Program-made: the position numbers and the translations under genes
Shown: positions 28,234 through 38,244 of the stretch, piece after piece
How the letters are laid out: each line of letters starts with the position of its first letter
Position numbering within the stretch: position 1 is the stretch's first letter
Assembly (NCBI RefSeq): GCF_002563675.1
Contig: NZ_PDJC01000001.1
Location: forward strand, 372,001-436,000
Source: Propionicimonas paludicola
Lineage (GTDB): Bacteria > Actinomycetota > Actinomycetes > Propionibacteriales > Propionibacteriaceae
Direction: 5' to 3'
Length of the DNA stretch: 64,000 bases
Notes under the pieces: model-generated
Databases searched by the model: none
What the model saw: only the letters and a program-made list of their open reading frames with translations
Told to the model about the DNA's origin: nothing

Positions 28234-29546
28234 GCGAGGTGGTGGTCTACTCGGCGGACGTGATCGTCCCGGTCACGGCCCCGGCCGTGCGCAACGGTGC
28301 CGTCGCCGTTGCCGACGGACGGATCCTGCATCTGGGCACCCGGGACTGGGTGCTGTCGGTGCTGGACGGGCATGCGGACGTCCGCGAGGTGCACTGGCCC
28401 GGTGTCCTGCTCCCCGGCCTGATCAACGCCCACACCCACCTGCAGTACACCCGGATGGCGTCGGTCGGCCTGCACCAGTACCACGGCTTCGACGACTGGG
28501 GGCAGGCCTTCGACGCTGCCTACTCCGTCGACGGCCATCGCTGGGACGAGGCCGCCGCGGACGGAGCCCGGCTCTCGATCGCGGCCGGGGTCACCGGACT
28601 GGCTGACGTGGTCACCGACCTGCCCGCGGTCAGCGCTCTGCACGACCACGGTCTGCGCGGGGTCGCCTACTGGGAGATCTACGGCTGGGCGAACGAGCGC
28701 TGGCGCCGGGAGGGGCTGGCCCGGATCGAGGCCGAACTCGACCAGGTGCCGACGCCGCCGGCCCGCGGCGTCTCGCCGCATGCCCCGTACTCGCTGGACG
28801 TCGAGCCGCTGCTCGACCTGCCCGACCTGGCCCGCCGCCGCGGTGCCCGGCTGCACATTCATCTGGGTGAGTCGAAGCTGGAGGAGCTGAACCCCAGCGC
28901 CGCCCGCGATGACGCCTGGCGCTCGGTGGACGCCGAGAGCTATCGGGCGCTGCGCCGCGACGGCTTCGACGCCAGTGCCACCGACTTCGTCGACCAGCTC
29001 GGCGTCCTGGGTCCGGACTGCCACATCGCCCACGGGGTCTACCTGAACGCCCACGACCGGGCCGTGCTCCGAGCGCGGATGACCGCGGTGGCACTGTGCC
29101 CGCGCTCGAACGCCGTGATCGGGCTGGACGAGCCGCCGGTGGCTGCCCATCTCCGCGAGGGCAACCTGATCGCGGTCGGCACCGACTCGCTGGCGTCCTG
29201 TCCGTCGCTGGACCTGCTGGCCGACGTGGCCGAGCTGCATCGGCTCGCTCAGCGCCAGGGCTACTCCGAACCTGATCTGGCGAACCGGCTGCTTCGGGCC
29301 GCGACCCTGGGTGGCGCCGTGGCGCTGGGCATGTCCACCGGGCCGGACCGGGTGGGCCAGCTGCAGGTCGGCTCGCTGGCCGATCTGGTCTTCGTGGACG
29401 TCCCCGCCGACGGCGTCCGGGAGGCCATTGAGAACGTCGTCCGCGATGGCGCCGGACGGGTGGCAGCCACTCTGCTCGGCGGCGAACTGGCCGCATCGAC
29501 TCCGACCTGGGCTGCCCGGGCCGGCCAACCGGAGGGAAGCGCATGA
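28230..29546 (+). CDS. Amidohydrolase, MTA/SAH deaminase-like
   Basis: This 438-residue metal-dependent amidohydrolase of the TrzN/MtaD/chlorohydrolase group has an N-terminal composite beta-sandwich, His68 and His70 in NAHTHLQYT, the third-strand HIHLGESK with the catalytic Glu, a later HG in IAHGVY, and the metal aspartate in VGTDSLAS. Relatives deaminate adenosine-type substrates such as methylthioadenosine or S-adenosylhomocysteine. ATG 28230 has a GGGAGG ribosome site and overlaps the upstream stop. The stop overlaps the cupin start in ATGA. Placement beside an SAHH-like gene suggests the two act on the same nucleoside-linked compound. Confidence 0.88.
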   Translation: MSEVVVYSADVIVPVTAPAVRNGAVAVADGRILHLGTRDWVLSVLDGHADVREVHWPGVLLPGLINAHTHLQYTRMASVGLHQYHGFDDWGQAFDAAYSVDGHRWDEAAADGARLSIAAGVTGLADVVTDLPAVSALHDHGLRGVAYWEIYGWANERWRREGLARIEAELDQVPTPPARGVSPHAPYSLDVEPLLDLPDLARRRGARLHIHLGESKLEELNPSAARDDAWRSVDAESYRALRRDGFDASATDFVDQLGVLGPDCHIAHGVYLNAHDRAVLRARMTAVALCPRSNAVIGLDEPPVAAHLREGNLIAVGTDSLASCPSLDLLADVAELHRLAQRQGYSEPDLANRLLRAATLGGAVALGMSTGPDRVGQLQVGSLADLVFVDVPADGVREAIENVVRDGAGRVAATLLGGELAASTPTWAARAGQPEGSA

Positions 29547-29962
29547 GCATTCCGCAGCGGGCGGCAGCCCTGGGTATGGAGCCGCACCCCGAAGGCGGCT
29601 GGTTCGTCCGCACCTGGACGTCCACCGAACGGATCGCCACCCAGGGCGGGCCGCGACCGGCCGCCACTCTGATCCACTATCTGCTGGAGGCCGGCCAGTC
29701 CTCGTCCTGGCACCTGGTCAGCTCTGACGAGGTCTGGCTGTGGCACGGCCCGGGCAGCCTCGACCTGCAGCTGGGCGGCACCGGTCCGGCGCCCGAAGAA
29801 GGTCCGCTGCAGCGACTCGGCGGAGGGCCGGACGAGGTGGCCCAGGTCTTGGTGCCAGCCGGCACCTGGCAGCGCAGCCTCACGGCAACCCAGGAGGTTC
29901 TGGTGAGTTGCCTGGTCAGCCCCGGTTTCGACTACTCCGACTGGGAGCTGTTCGAGGGCTGA
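29543..29962 (+). CDS. DUF985 cupin protein
   Basis: This 139-residue protein shows the DUF985 pattern: LGMEPHPEGGWFVRTW near the N-terminus, TLIHYLLEAGQSSSWHLV, DEVWLWHGPGSL, and a C-terminal SCLVSPGFDYSDWEL. These are beta strands of a single cupin barrel. DUF985 proteins are often called epimerase-like, but their chemistry is not settled. The ATG overlaps the amidohydrolase stop, making it the last gene of this tightly packed string. Confidence 0.85.
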   Translation: MSIPQRAAALGMEPHPEGGWFVRTWTSTERIATQGGPRPAATLIHYLLEAGQSSSWHLVSSDEVWLWHGPGSLDLQLGGTGPAPEEGPLQRLGGGPDEVAQVLVPAGTWQRSLTATQEVLVSCLVSPGFDYSDWELFEG

Positions 29963-30078
29963 GCCGTCCGGCTGGCGACCGCGTGCGTACGTATGTGCAC
30001 AGGCCCCGTACGCTGTGACCGCTCAACCAGCCGGACAACGACGTGCGGCCGCATCGCCTACGAAAGGACCAGGAGACC

Positions 30079-30975
30079 ATGACTCGGTACCTCAATCGTG
30101 TCGTCGCCGTCGCCGCGTCTGCGGCATTCGCGCTCGGCCTTGCGGCCTGTTCGACGGGAGCGGCCACGCCCGCTTCGCCGGGCTCGCCGGCTGCGAGCGA
30201 GTCGACCAGCGCCAGCGCCACGCCGACCACCGTCGACGTGAAGACGCTCACCGTCACTCCGGGCAAGCTGACCATCGCCACCGGCAAGCCGGCCTACTCC
30301 CCGTGGGTCGAGGACGACAAGCCGGAGAGTGGCAAGGGTTTCGAAGCAGCCGTGGCCTACGCCGTGGCCGAGAAGCTCGGCTTCGCCAAGGAGGACGTGG
30401 TCTGGAAGCGGACCACTTTTGACGCCGCGATCGCACCCGGACCGAAGGCCTGGGACTTCAACCTTCAGCAGTACTCGATCACCGACAAGCGCAAGAAGGC
30501 CGTCGACTTCTCCAGCCCGTACTACACCACCACCCAGGCGGTGCTCACCTACGCCGGTTCGCCGGCGGAGTCGGCCACCAGCATCGCGGCTCTGAAGAGC
30601 GTGGTGCTCGGAGTAGCGGCCGGCACCACCAGCCAGTCCGCGCTGACCACCCTGATCGCACCCACCGCCACGCCGAAGGTGTTCAACACCAACGAGGATC
30701 TCGTGCAGGCGTTGAAGACCAAGCAGGTTCAGGCGATCGTGGTCGACCTGCCCACCGCGCTCTACCTGTCGGCCGCCGTGCTCGACAACGGAAAGATCGT
30801 GGGCCAGCTGGCCGACAACACCGGTGGCGACCAGTACGGTCTGGTGCTCCCCAAGGGTTCCAAGCTCACTGCTGCAGTGACCGCCGCGGTTGACGCGCTC
30901 TCCGCCGACGGCACCTTGAAGGGTCTGGAGAAGACCTGGCTGTCGGAGTCGATCAAGGTTCCTGTGCTGTCCTGA
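30079..30975 (+). CDS. Amino acid ABC transporter substrate-binding lipoprotein
   Basis: This 298-residue protein has a lipoprotein signal with lipobox LAAC, a Ser/Thr/Ala-rich linker, then a family 3 solute-binding domain (from LTIATGKPAYSPWVE, GKGFEAAVAYAVAEKLG). The following DFNLQQYSITDKRKKAVDFSSPY segment is the family-3 signature for polar amino acids. ATG 30079 with an AGGAG ribosome site was chosen over an open frame starting at 30043. It heads a three-gene importer operon (permease after 5 bases, then ATPase). The specific ligand is not evident. Confidence 0.9.
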   Translation: MTRYLNRVVAVAASAAFALGLAACSTGAATPASPGSPAASESTSASATPTTVDVKTLTVTPGKLTIATGKPAYSPWVEDDKPESGKGFEAAVAYAVAEKLGFAKEDVVWKRTTFDAAIAPGPKAWDFNLQQYSITDKRKKAVDFSSPYYTTTQAVLTYAGSPAESATSIAALKSVVLGVAAGTTSQSALTTLIAPTATPKVFNTNEDLVQALKTKQVQAIVVDLPTALYLSAAVLDNGKIVGQLADNTGGDQYGLVLPKGSKLTAAVTAAVDALSADGTLKGLEKTWLSESIKVPVLS

Positions 30976-30980
30976 TCGAC

Positions 30981-31868
30981 ATGTCATCTACTCAGCCTGG
31001 TGGGGGGCAGGACGCACTCGTCCTGCCCCCCACCAGCGAACTCGAACTCGACCGGCGGCTGTATCGGCGTCGGCAGACCGGACGATCGATTCTGATCAGC
31101 GCGGGGAGCACTCTGGTGTTCGCCGTAGTGGTCTGGCAGGTGCTGGTGCGTTCGCCGGGTTGGGCCGTCACCCAGCAGACCTTCTTCGACCCAACCCTCT
31201 TCGCCCAGGCGATTCCGCTGGTGGCCGGGGGCATGCTGCTCAACTTGGAGATCCTCTTCTTCTCCGTCATCGGGGTGGCGCTGCTTGCCGTGATCCTGGC
31301 CGGCATGCGGAGCCTGCGGGGACCGGTACTCTTTCCGCTGCGCTTCTTGGCCGCCGCCTACACCGATCTGTTTCGCGGGACGCCCTTTCTGATCGTGCTG
31401 TATCTGGTGGGGTTCGGCATTCCGGCGCTGGGCTTCACCGATCAGATCATTCCGGTGGAGTTGCTGGGCGGGGTGGCCCTGGTGCTCACCTACTCGTCCT
31501 ATGTGGCCGAGGTGTTGCGAGCCGGCATCGAAGCCGTACATCCGTCCCAGCGGTTGGCGGCGCGCTCGCTCGGGTTGAGCCACTATGGGACTCTCCGGCT
31601 TGTGGTGTTGCCGCAGGCGATCCGCAAGGTGACGCCAGCGCTGATGAACGACTTCGTTTCCATGCAGAAGGACGTCGGGCTGGTCTCGATCCTGGGCGGG
31701 ATCGACGCGGTCCGCAGCGCGCAGGATCTGGTCTCGCTCACGTACAACTACACCCCGTATGTGGTGGCCGGTCTGGCTTTCGTCGTCCTGAGTTGGCCGT
31801 TCATCCGGCTGACCGACTGGCTCACTGCTCGGCAGCAGGCCCGCGAGCAGATCGGGGGGCTGGTCTGA
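30981..31868 (+). CDS. Amino acid ABC transporter permease
   Basis: This 295-residue permease has an extra N-terminal helix (about 35-55) before a HisM/GlnP-type core of about five helices. The core includes FRGTPFLIVLYLVGFG and the EAA loop ARSLGLSHYGTLRLVVLPQA that docks on the ATPase. Single permease subunits of this family usually form homodimers. Its stop and the ATPase start share bases (TGATG), showing translational coupling. Confidence 0.93.
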   Translation: MSSTQPGGGQDALVLPPTSELELDRRLYRRRQTGRSILISAGSTLVFAVVVWQVLVRSPGWAVTQQTFFDPTLFAQAIPLVAGGMLLNLEILFFSVIGVALLAVILAGMRSLRGPVLFPLRFLAAAYTDLFRGTPFLIVLYLVGFGIPALGFTDQIIPVELLGGVALVLTYSSYVAEVLRAGIEAVHPSQRLAARSLGLSHYGTLRLVVLPQAIRKVTPALMNDFVSMQKDVGLVSILGGIDAVRSAQDLVSLTYNYTPYVVAGLAFVVLSWPFIRLTDWLTARQQAREQIGGLV

Positions 31869-32605
31869 TGAGCCAACCGGTGCTCGAGATGCACGGCATC
31901 GTCAAGGTCTATGGCAACAACCCGGTGCTGCGCGGGGTCGACTTGGCCGTCCATCAGCACGAGGTCGTGGTGTTGATCGGGGCGTCCGGCTCGGGCAAGT
32001 CGACGCTGCTGAAGACGGTGAACCTGCTGGAGCGGATCGACGACGGTCAGATCCTCCTGTCCGGCACCGACATCAGCGATCCGCGGGTCAAGGCGGACGC
32101 CGTCCGGGCCCGGATCGGCGTGGTCTTCCAGCACTACAACCTGTTCCCGCACTTGTCGGTCCTGGACAACGTGACTCTGGCCCTGCGCAAGGTGCACGGC
32201 GTCGGCAAGGCCGAAGCCGCCGAGCGCGGACGAACGGTGCTGGCCCGGATCGGGCTGGCCGACCGTGCCGACTCCTACCCCGACCGGCTCTCCGGCGGCC
32301 AGCAGCAGCGGGTCGCCATCGCCCGGGCCATCGCCACCGATCCGGAACTGCTGCTGCTCGATGAGATCACCAGCGCCCTGGACCCGATGCTGGTCGGCGA
32401 GGTGCTCGACCTGGTCGGAGAGCTGAAGGCGGCCGGATCGACGATCGTGATGGCCACCCACGAGATGGACTTCGCCCGCCGGGTCGCCGACCGGGTGCTG
32501 TTCCTGTCCGGTGGACGGGTGATCGAGGAGGGGCCGGCGGCGCAGGTGCTCGATGCGCCCACCCAGCCCGAGACGATCGAGTTCCTCCGCCGCACGATGC
32601 GCTGA
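31868..32605 (+). CDS. Amino acid ABC transporter ATP-binding protein
   Basis: This 245-residue ATPase of the polar amino acid uptake family has Walker A GASGSGKST (near residue 39), the signature LSGGQQQR, Walker B LLLLDEITSALD and the switch histidine in MATHEMDFA. It energises the permease and binding protein encoded just upstream. The longer open frame before ATG 31868 is out of register with the operon and is not coding. Confidence 0.95.
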   Translation: MSQPVLEMHGIVKVYGNNPVLRGVDLAVHQHEVVVLIGASGSGKSTLLKTVNLLERIDDGQILLSGTDISDPRVKADAVRARIGVVFQHYNLFPHLSVLDNVTLALRKVHGVGKAEAAERGRTVLARIGLADRADSYPDRLSGGQQQRVAIARAIATDPELLLLDEITSALDPMLVGEVLDLVGELKAAGSTIVMATHEMDFARRVADRVLFLSGGRVIEEGPAAQVLDAPTQPETIEFLRRTMR

Positions 32606-32674
32606 CCCGCGTCAGTCCGTCCCGTCCGCCGACTGTGGCGACCCGGGCGCTCTGAACCGGGCACGGGTGCGCGT

Positions 32675-32878
32675 TCAGTAGAGCCAGGGACGCATGCGCG
32701 GGTCAAGGTCGGGCCGGGGAGCCGCCGACGGTCGGTTCGGGTCGACATCGTTGAGCAGCCGTTGTGGAAGTTGTTCGCCGGTCCGGCGGGCGAACAGTCT
32801 GCGGAGCAGCTCGCGCAGGCGAGGGCGATCCTCGCTGCACTGCTGATGTGCTTCGGTGGGGATGGTCCAGGTCGTCAT
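32675..32878 (-). CDS. Small 67-residue protein of unknown function
   Basis: The 67-codon frame shows ordinary high-GC codon use and encodes a charged, soluble, Arg-rich protein with a likely helix around RLRELLRRLFARRTGEQL and a proline-rich tail ending in Trp-Leu-Tyr. The ATG lies exactly six bases after TACGGT (minus strand, 32885-32890), the leaderless layout used by many genes here, which supports it as real. It is divergent from the WYL regulator at 32955 and converges on the ABC ATPase. I do not recognise a family. Its location suggests regulation by the WYL protein. Confidence 0.6.
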   Translation of the reverse strand: MTTWTIPTEAHQQCSEDRPRLRELLRRLFARRTGEQLPQRLLNDVDPNRPSAAPRPDLDPRMRPWLY

Positions 32879-32954
32879 GCTGCGACCGTAGGATGGTAAC
32901 CGGACGATCTACTTCCGGATAAGTCCAGCAATCTCCCACGTGCCAGGAGAGACC

Positions 32955-33917
32955 ATGGCTGCCGACTCGAGCCCGACCGCGCGGGCGTTGCTGGTCCTCG
33001 AGTTGCTGCAGAACCGGCCGGGCACCACGGCCGCCGAGCTGGCTGAGGCGCTCGGGGTCACCGAGCGCGCGGCCCGCCGCTACATCGGCATCCTGCGCGA
33101 GGCCGAGATCCCGGTGGAGTCCAGTCGTGGTCGCTATGGCGGCTACGCGCTGGGCCGGGGCGTCCGGCTGCCACCTCTGGTGTTCTCGGCCACCGAGGCT
33201 CTCGGAGTGGTGATGGCCGTGCTGGAGGGCTATCACGATGCGGCCGACACCGCCGATCCGGTCGGCAATGCCCTGCGCAAGATCATGCGCGCCCTGCCCG
33301 AGGCGGTCGCCGCCCAGGCTGAGTTGGTCCGTCGGACGGCGCGGCGGGTGCAGAGTCGGCGGATCGATCCGCCCGACCCGGGCATCACCGCGGAGCTGGT
33401 GGCGGCCAGCGCGGCCCGCCGGGTCGTCCGGCTGGACTACCGGATCGAACCCGACAGGCAGTGGTCGAGCGAGGTCGAACCCTGGGCGGTGCTGGTCCGT
33501 GAGGGTCGCTGGTACCTGCTGTGCCAGCGGCTCGGTTCGGGGGCGACCCGCACCTATCGGCTGGATCGGATCCGCAAGGTCGAGGTGCGCGAGCAGACCT
33601 TCGAACCACCTTCGGACCTCGACCCGGTCGCCGAACTGGAGCGCAACTTCGCCTCCGGCTACTCCTACCCGGTGGAGGTGGTGATCGAGGCTCCGATCGA
33701 CGAACTGACCGAGCTGTCCCGGACCGTCGGGGAGCTCTCCTCGATCGACGAGAGCCACACTCGGTTGATCGCCACCACCGGTGACCCGGCCTACTACGCC
33801 GAGATCCTGGCCGGGATCTCGCACCCGTTCACGGTGGTGCGCGGGCCGGAACTTGCCGCGGCCGTGGTGGCGCTGGGGGAGCGGCTGGTCCGCGCCGGCC
33901 GTCCGACCCCGGGCTGA
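32955..33917 (+). CDS. HTH/WYL/WCX domain transcriptional regulator
   Basis: This 320-residue regulator has an N-terminal winged helix (about 5-60, GTTAAELAEALGVTERAARRYIG), a WYL ligand domain (about 140-205, with RWYLLCQRLGSGATRTYRLDRI) and a C-terminal WCX extension (about 225-310). ATG 32955 has a CAGGAGAG ribosome site; the GTG 15 bases upstream overlaps it and is unlikely. It may control the divergent small gene. Confidence 0.88.
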   Translation: MAADSSPTARALLVLELLQNRPGTTAAELAEALGVTERAARRYIGILREAEIPVESSRGRYGGYALGRGVRLPPLVFSATEALGVVMAVLEGYHDAADTADPVGNALRKIMRALPEAVAAQAELVRRTARRVQSRRIDPPDPGITAELVAASAARRVVRLDYRIEPDRQWSSEVEPWAVLVREGRWYLLCQRLGSGATRTYRLDRIRKVEVREQTFEPPSDLDPVAELERNFASGYSYPVEVVIEAPIDELTELSRTVGELSSIDESHTRLIATTGDPAYYAEILAGISHPFTVVRGPELAAAVVALGERLVRAGRPTPG

Positions 33918-34070
33918 ACCCGACTCTGGGGGGGGCCAGGAGGCCCGGGCCAGTGGCCGGACGTGCAGGGTAGGAGTGCTGCGTCCAACATATGAGCAAC
34001 GGGTTGCGGTACCCGTTCCGAAATGGTTCGACCAGAAGGTCACTCGGGGTCGGGACGATATGGTGAAGGC
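33918..34070 (+). promoter_or_regulatory. mutA upstream region with leaderless promoter
   Basis: TATGGT at 34059-34064 is followed by six bases and the mutA ATG (34071). The preceding part holds a G-rich run and GGCC-rich dyads near 33935-33960 that may end transcription of the WYL gene. No gene was found here. Confidence 0.45.
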
Positions 34071-35921
34071 ATGACCGACACGCCGTTGCTTCTTGCCGGC
34101 GACTTCGCCACTCCCTCCGCAGCTGATTGGGAGGTTGAGGTCCTCAAGGTCCTCAACCGGCGTCGTCCAGAAGGCACAGAACTCACCGTTGAGCAGGCGA
34201 TGGCCCGACTCCGCACCACCACCGCGGACGGGCTTCGCATCGAGCCTCTCTACACCGAATCCGACATCCCGCTGGGACATCCCGGAGTAATGCCGTTCAC
34301 TCGCGGCACCATGACCAAGACCAGTCCGGCTACCGGCTGGGACGTCCGTCAGCTCCATGAGGATCCCGATGCGGCCTACACCAAGGCTCAGATCCTGGCT
34401 GACCTCGAGCGTGGTGCCACCTCCGTGTGGCTGCGCCTCGGCTCGGACGCCATCGCGCCGTCCGACCTGGCCGCCGTGCTCGATGAGGTCGATCCCAACC
34501 TGGCGCCGATCTCGGTGAGCAGCGTCGAGGATCAGGTGGCCGCCGCGAAGGCGCTGGCCGACTACCTGGCGGCCAAGGGTGCCCACCATGCCGCCGGCAG
34601 CTTCGGGCTGGACGCGCTGGGCGCGGCCGCTCGCACCGGTGCCGCCGCAGACCTCGGCCCGCAGGCCGAGTGGGTGGCCAAGGCCCTGGCCGAGTTCCCG
34701 GGCGTCCGGGCGCTGACCGTGGACGCGCTGCCCTACGACGACGCCGGAGCCGGCGACATCGATCAGCTCGCCTTCGCCATCGCCACCGGTGTGGCTTACC
34801 TGCGCGACCTGGAAGCCGCCGGGATCTCCCCGGAGAAGGCCTTCGGCCAGTTCGCCTTCCGGGTCAGTGCCAACACCGACCAGTTCACCACCATCGCCCG
34901 ACTGCGCGCGCTGCGTCGCCTGTGGGCGCGGGTCGGCGAGGTCAGTGGCGTCCCGGCCAATGCCCGCGGTGCAGTTCAGCACGCGGTCACCAGCTGGCGG
35001 ATGATCACCCGCGACGATCCGTGGGTGAACCTGCTCCGCGGCACCATCGCCACCTTCGCCGCCGCCGTCGGTGGCGCCGAGATCGTCACCACGCTGCCGT
35101 TCGACACCGCCTGGGGCCTGCCCAACGAGGTCAGCCGTCGACTGGCTCGCAACACGCAGCTGGTCGCCGCTGAGGAGTCCAACATCGGACGGGTCGCCGA
35201 CCCGGCCGGCGGCTCCTGGTACGTCGAGCAGCTCACCGATCAGCTGGCCAACAAGGCCTGGGCGACCTTCGTCGAGATCGAGGCTGCCGGTGGCATGGCC
35301 GCCGCGCTGTCCTCGGGCCTGGTCGCCGACAAGATCGCCGGCGTCAGCACCGAGCGGGCCAAGCGCCTGTCCACCCGCAAGCTGCCGCTGACCGGCGTCA
35401 GCATGTTCCCCAAGGCCGACGAAGAGCCGGTCAAGGCCAAGCCGCGTCCGGCCGCTCCGGCCCGGGCCGGGCTGCCCGCACACCGCGACGCCGAGGTCTT
35501 CGAGGCGCTCCGGGATCGGGCCGCTGCTGCTCCCAGCAAGCCGGAAGTCTTCCTGGCCTGCCTGGGTGCTCGTCGCGACTTCGGTGGTCGGGAGACCTTC
35601 ACTGCAGCCCTGCTCGGCGTCGGTGGCATCGTCACCCCGTCCAGCGAGGGTGGCACGCCTGAGGAGATCGCCGCCAAGGCGTCCGCCGCGGGTGCCAAGT
35701 TCGTGATCCTGTGCTCCTCGGCCAAGATCTACGCCGACCAGGCCGTCCCGGTGGCCCGGGCGCTCAAGGCTGCCGGTGTGGGCACTGTCTACATCGCCGG
35801 ACGCAAGAAGGAGACCGGGGCCGCTGACGTCGACGACGTGATCGACGGCGAGGTCTTCGACGGGATGGATGTGGTCGCCTTCCTTGGCGAGGCCATGGAC
35901 CGGATGGGAGTTGCCAAATGA
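34071..35921 (+). CDS. mutA: Methylmalonyl-CoA mutase small (beta) subunit
   Basis: The 616-residue small subunit pairs with MutB to interconvert succinyl-CoA and (R)-methylmalonyl-CoA, the key step of propionate formation or use. The barrel domain runs from about 30 to 440 ([54 protein letters not shown]). The C-terminal flavodoxin-like domain lacks the DxHxxG cobalamin motif, as expected for the non-catalytic subunit. The leaderless-type start at 34071 was chosen over an upstream frame opening at 34023. Its stop overlaps the mutB start in ATGA. Confidence 0.96.
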   Translation: MTDTPLLLAGDFATPSAADWEVEVLKVLNRRRPEGTELTVEQAMARLRTTTADGLRIEPLYTESDIPLGHPGVMPFTRGTMTKTSPATGWDVRQLHEDPDAAYTKAQILADLERGATSVWLRLGSDAIAPSDLAAVLDEVDPNLAPISVSSVEDQVAAAKALADYLAAKGAHHAAGSFGLDALGAAARTGAAADLGPQAEWVAKALAEFPGVRALTVDALPYDDAGAGDIDQLAFAIATGVAYLRDLEAAGISPEKAFGQFAFRVSANTDQFTTIARLRALRRLWARVGEVSGVPANARGAVQHAVTSWRMITRDDPWVNLLRGTIATFAAAVGGAEIVTTLPFDTAWGLPNEVSRRLARNTQLVAAEESNIGRVADPAGGSWYVEQLTDQLANKAWATFVEIEAAGGMAAALSSGLVADKIAGVSTERAKRLSTRKLPLTGVSMFPKADEEPVKAKPRPAAPARAGLPAHRDAEVFEALRDRAAAAPSKPEVFLACLGARRDFGGRETFTAALLGVGGIVTPSSEGGTPEEIAAKASAAGAKFVILCSSAKIYADQAVPVARALKAAGVGTVYIAGRKKETGAADVDDVIDGEVFDGMDVVAFLGEAMDRMGVAK

Positions 35922-38107
35922 GCACGATCCCCAACTTCAGCGGCATCGAGCTGGGCGCGCCGGTGCCCCCGGCCGACTCGGCCGAGCAGTTCCAGGCGAT
36001 CCTGGAGGCCGGTACCCACACCGAGGGGTGGCAGACCCCGGAGCACATCCTGGTTCCGCCGCTGTTCGACGAGAGCGCCTATGAGGGACTGGACTTCCTG
36101 AAGACCTACCCGGGCATCCCGCCGTTCCTGCGTGGCCCCTACGCCACCATGTACGTCAACCAGCCGTGGACGATCCGGCAGTACGCCGGCTTCTCCACCG
36201 CCGAGGAGTCCAACGCCTTCTACCGGCGCAACCTGGCCGCCGGCCAGAAGGGCCTGTCGATCGCCTTCGACCTGGCCACCCACCGTGGCTACGACTCCGA
36301 TCATCCGCGGGTGACCGGTGACGTCGGTATGGCCGGTGTGGCCGTGGACTCGATCCTCGACATGCGTCAGCTGTTCGACGGCATCCCGCTGGACCAGATG
36401 TCGGTGTCGATGACCATGAACGGCGCGGTGCTGCCGGTCCTGGCTCTGTACGTCGTCGCGGCCGAGGAGCAGGGGGTGAAGTTGGAGCAGCTGCAGGGAA
36501 CGATCCAGAACGACATCCTCAAGGAGTTCATGGTTCGTAACACCTACATCTACCCGCCGACCCCGTCCATGCGGATCATCGCCGACATCTTCTCGTTCAC
36601 TTCCGCGAACATGCCGAAGTTCAACTCGATCTCGATTTCTGGCTACCACATGCAGGAGGCCGGCGCGACCGCCGACATCGAGATGGCCTACACCCTGGCC
36701 GACGGCGTGGAGTACATCCGCGCCGGTGAGTCGGTGGGCCTGAAGGTGGACCAGTTCGCTCCGCGACTGAGCTTCTTCTGGGCTGTGGGGATGAACTTCT
36801 TCATGGAGGTCGCCAAGTTCCGTGCGGCCCGCCTCCTGTGGGCCCGCCTGGTGCGGGACTTCGAGCCGAAGAACCCCAAGTCGATGAGCCTGCGCACGCA
36901 CAGCCAGACCTCTGGCTGGTCGCTGACCGCCCAGGACGTGTTCAACAACGTGATGCGCACCTGCCTGGAGGCCATGGCCGCCACTCAGGGGCACACCCAG
37001 TCGCTGCACACCAATGCTCTGGACGAGGCCATCGCCCTGCCGACCGACTTCTCGGCCCGGATCGCCCGTAACACCCAGCTGTTCATTCAGCAGGAGTCGG
37101 GCACCTGCCGCACCGTCGATCCGTGGGCCGGCAGCGCCTACATCGAGCGGTTGACCTACGACCTGGCCAAGAAGGCCTGGGACCTGATCCAGGAGGTCGA
37201 GGCGGCCGGTGGTATGGCCAAGGCCATCGAGGCGGGCATCCCGAAGATGCGCATCGAGGAGGCCGCGGCCCGTACCCAGGCCCGGATCGACTCGGGTCGT
37301 CAGCCGCTGATCGGCGTCAACAAGTACACCGTGGACAACGACGTGTTGCCCGAGGTGCTCAAGGTCGACAACGCCAGCGTCCGCGATCAGCAGATCGAGA
37401 AGCTGAAGCGGCTGCGTGCCGAGCGCGACCAGGCGGCCACCGATGCCGCCCTGGAGAAGCTCACCTGGGCCGCGGCGAACCCCGACCCGACCGACGCCGA
37501 TCGCAACCTGCTGAAGCTGGCCATCGACGCGGCTCGCGCCAAGGCCAGTGTCGGTGAGATCTCCGACGCGCTGGAGAAGGTGTTCGGCCGCTACACGGCC
37601 AACATCCGTACCATCTCCGGTGTGTACAACTCCGAGTCCGGCTCCACCGAGGCCGTGACCAAGGCTCGCGCCATGGTCGACGATTTCGAGAAGGCTGAGG
37701 GACGTCGTCCCCGGATCCTGGTAGCCAAGATGGGTCAGGACGGACACGACCGTGGCCAGAAGGTGATTTCGACCGCCTTCGCCGACCTCGGCTTCACCGT
37801 GGACGTCGGCCCGCTGTTCCAGACTCCTGAGGAGACCGCTCGGCAGGCTGTCGAGTCCGACGTGCACGTGGTCGGAGTCTCCTCGCTGGCTGCCGGTCAC
37901 CTCACCTTGGTGCCGGCGCTACGCAAGGCGCTGGACGAGCTGGGCCGTCCGGACATGATGATCGTCGTGGGTGGCGTGATTCCTCCGGCCGACTTTGAGG
38001 AGTTGTACGCCAAGGGTGCGGATGCGATCTACCCGCCCGGTACGGTGATTCCGGACTCGGCGATCGGCCTGCTCACCAAGCTGCGCGAGCGTCTCGACGC
38101 CGTCTGA
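35918..38107 (+). CDS. mutB: Methylmalonyl-CoA mutase large (alpha) subunit
   Basis: The 729-residue catalytic subunit carries the substrate barrel ([21 protein letters not shown], the radical-site [28 protein letters not shown]) and a C-terminal B12 domain. The cobalt-ligating His610 and its partner Asp608 lie in GQDGHDRG (residues 606-613), numbering that matches the Propionibacterium enzyme. It is coupled to mutA by a 4-base overlap. A strong hairpin follows, so meaB downstream is probably transcribed separately. Confidence 0.98.
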   Translation: MSTIPNFSGIELGAPVPPADSAEQFQAILEAGTHTEGWQTPEHILVPPLFDESAYEGLDFLKTYPGIPPFLRGPYATMYVNQPWTIRQYAGFSTAEESNAFYRRNLAAGQKGLSIAFDLATHRGYDSDHPRVTGDVGMAGVAVDSILDMRQLFDGIPLDQMSVSMTMNGAVLPVLALYVVAAEEQGVKLEQLQGTIQNDILKEFMVRNTYIYPPTPSMRIIADIFSFTSANMPKFNSISISGYHMQEAGATADIEMAYTLADGVEYIRAGESVGLKVDQFAPRLSFFWAVGMNFFMEVAKFRAARLLWARLVRDFEPKNPKSMSLRTHSQTSGWSLTAQDVFNNVMRTCLEAMAATQGHTQSLHTNALDEAIALPTDFSARIARNTQLFIQQESGTCRTVDPWAGSAYIERLTYDLAKKAWDLIQEVEAAGGMAKAIEAGIPKMRIEEAAARTQARIDSGRQPLIGVNKYTVDNDVLPEVLKVDNASVRDQQIEKLKRLRAERDQAATDAALEKLTWAAANPDPTDADRNLLKLAIDAARAKASVGEISDALEKVFGRYTANIRTISGVYNSESGSTEAVTKARAMVDDFEKAEGRRPRILVAKMGQDGHDRGQKVISTAFADLGFTVDVGPLFQTPEETARQAVESDVHVVGVSSLAAGHLTLVPALRKALDELGRPDMMIVVGGVIPPADFEELYAKGADAIYPPGTVIPDSAIGLLTKLRERLDAV

Positions 38108-38120
38108 TTGACCGATGATG

Positions 38121-38154
38121 GGTCGAGCCTGCTGGGTTTCCGGCAGGCTCGACC
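38121..38154 (+). terminator. Terminator hairpin after mutB
   Basis: GGTCGAGCCTGCTGG and CCGGCAGGCTCGACC form a 15-base stem with one G-U pair around a GTTT loop, 13 bases after the mutB stop. Confidence 0.75.
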
Positions 38155-38171
38155 TGTCTAGAGCCCGGCCC

Positions 38172-38199
38172 GCAGATACTGGACATGTCCAGTATCTGC
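38172..38199. promoter_or_regulatory. Perfect 28-bp palindrome upstream of meaB
   Basis: The arm GCAGATACTGGACA is followed directly by its exact complement, with no spacer; CCCGG and CCGGG extend the symmetry on the outside (38164-38168, 38201-38205). It sits between the mutB terminator and meaB. Its perfection suggests a binding site for a dimeric regulator or a strong hairpin in the meaB leader. An ATG at its centre (38185) is unlikely to be the gene start. Confidence 0.6.
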
Positions 38200-38244
38200 A
38201 CCGGGTTCGGCCAACCGAATGCGCGTGTCCGCCACCAGTACGCG

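Noticed and set aside
38185-38244. N-terminal extension of MeaB from ATG 38185
   Set aside because: The ATG is the centre of the 28-bp palindrome, and the extra 20 residues do not look like MeaB.
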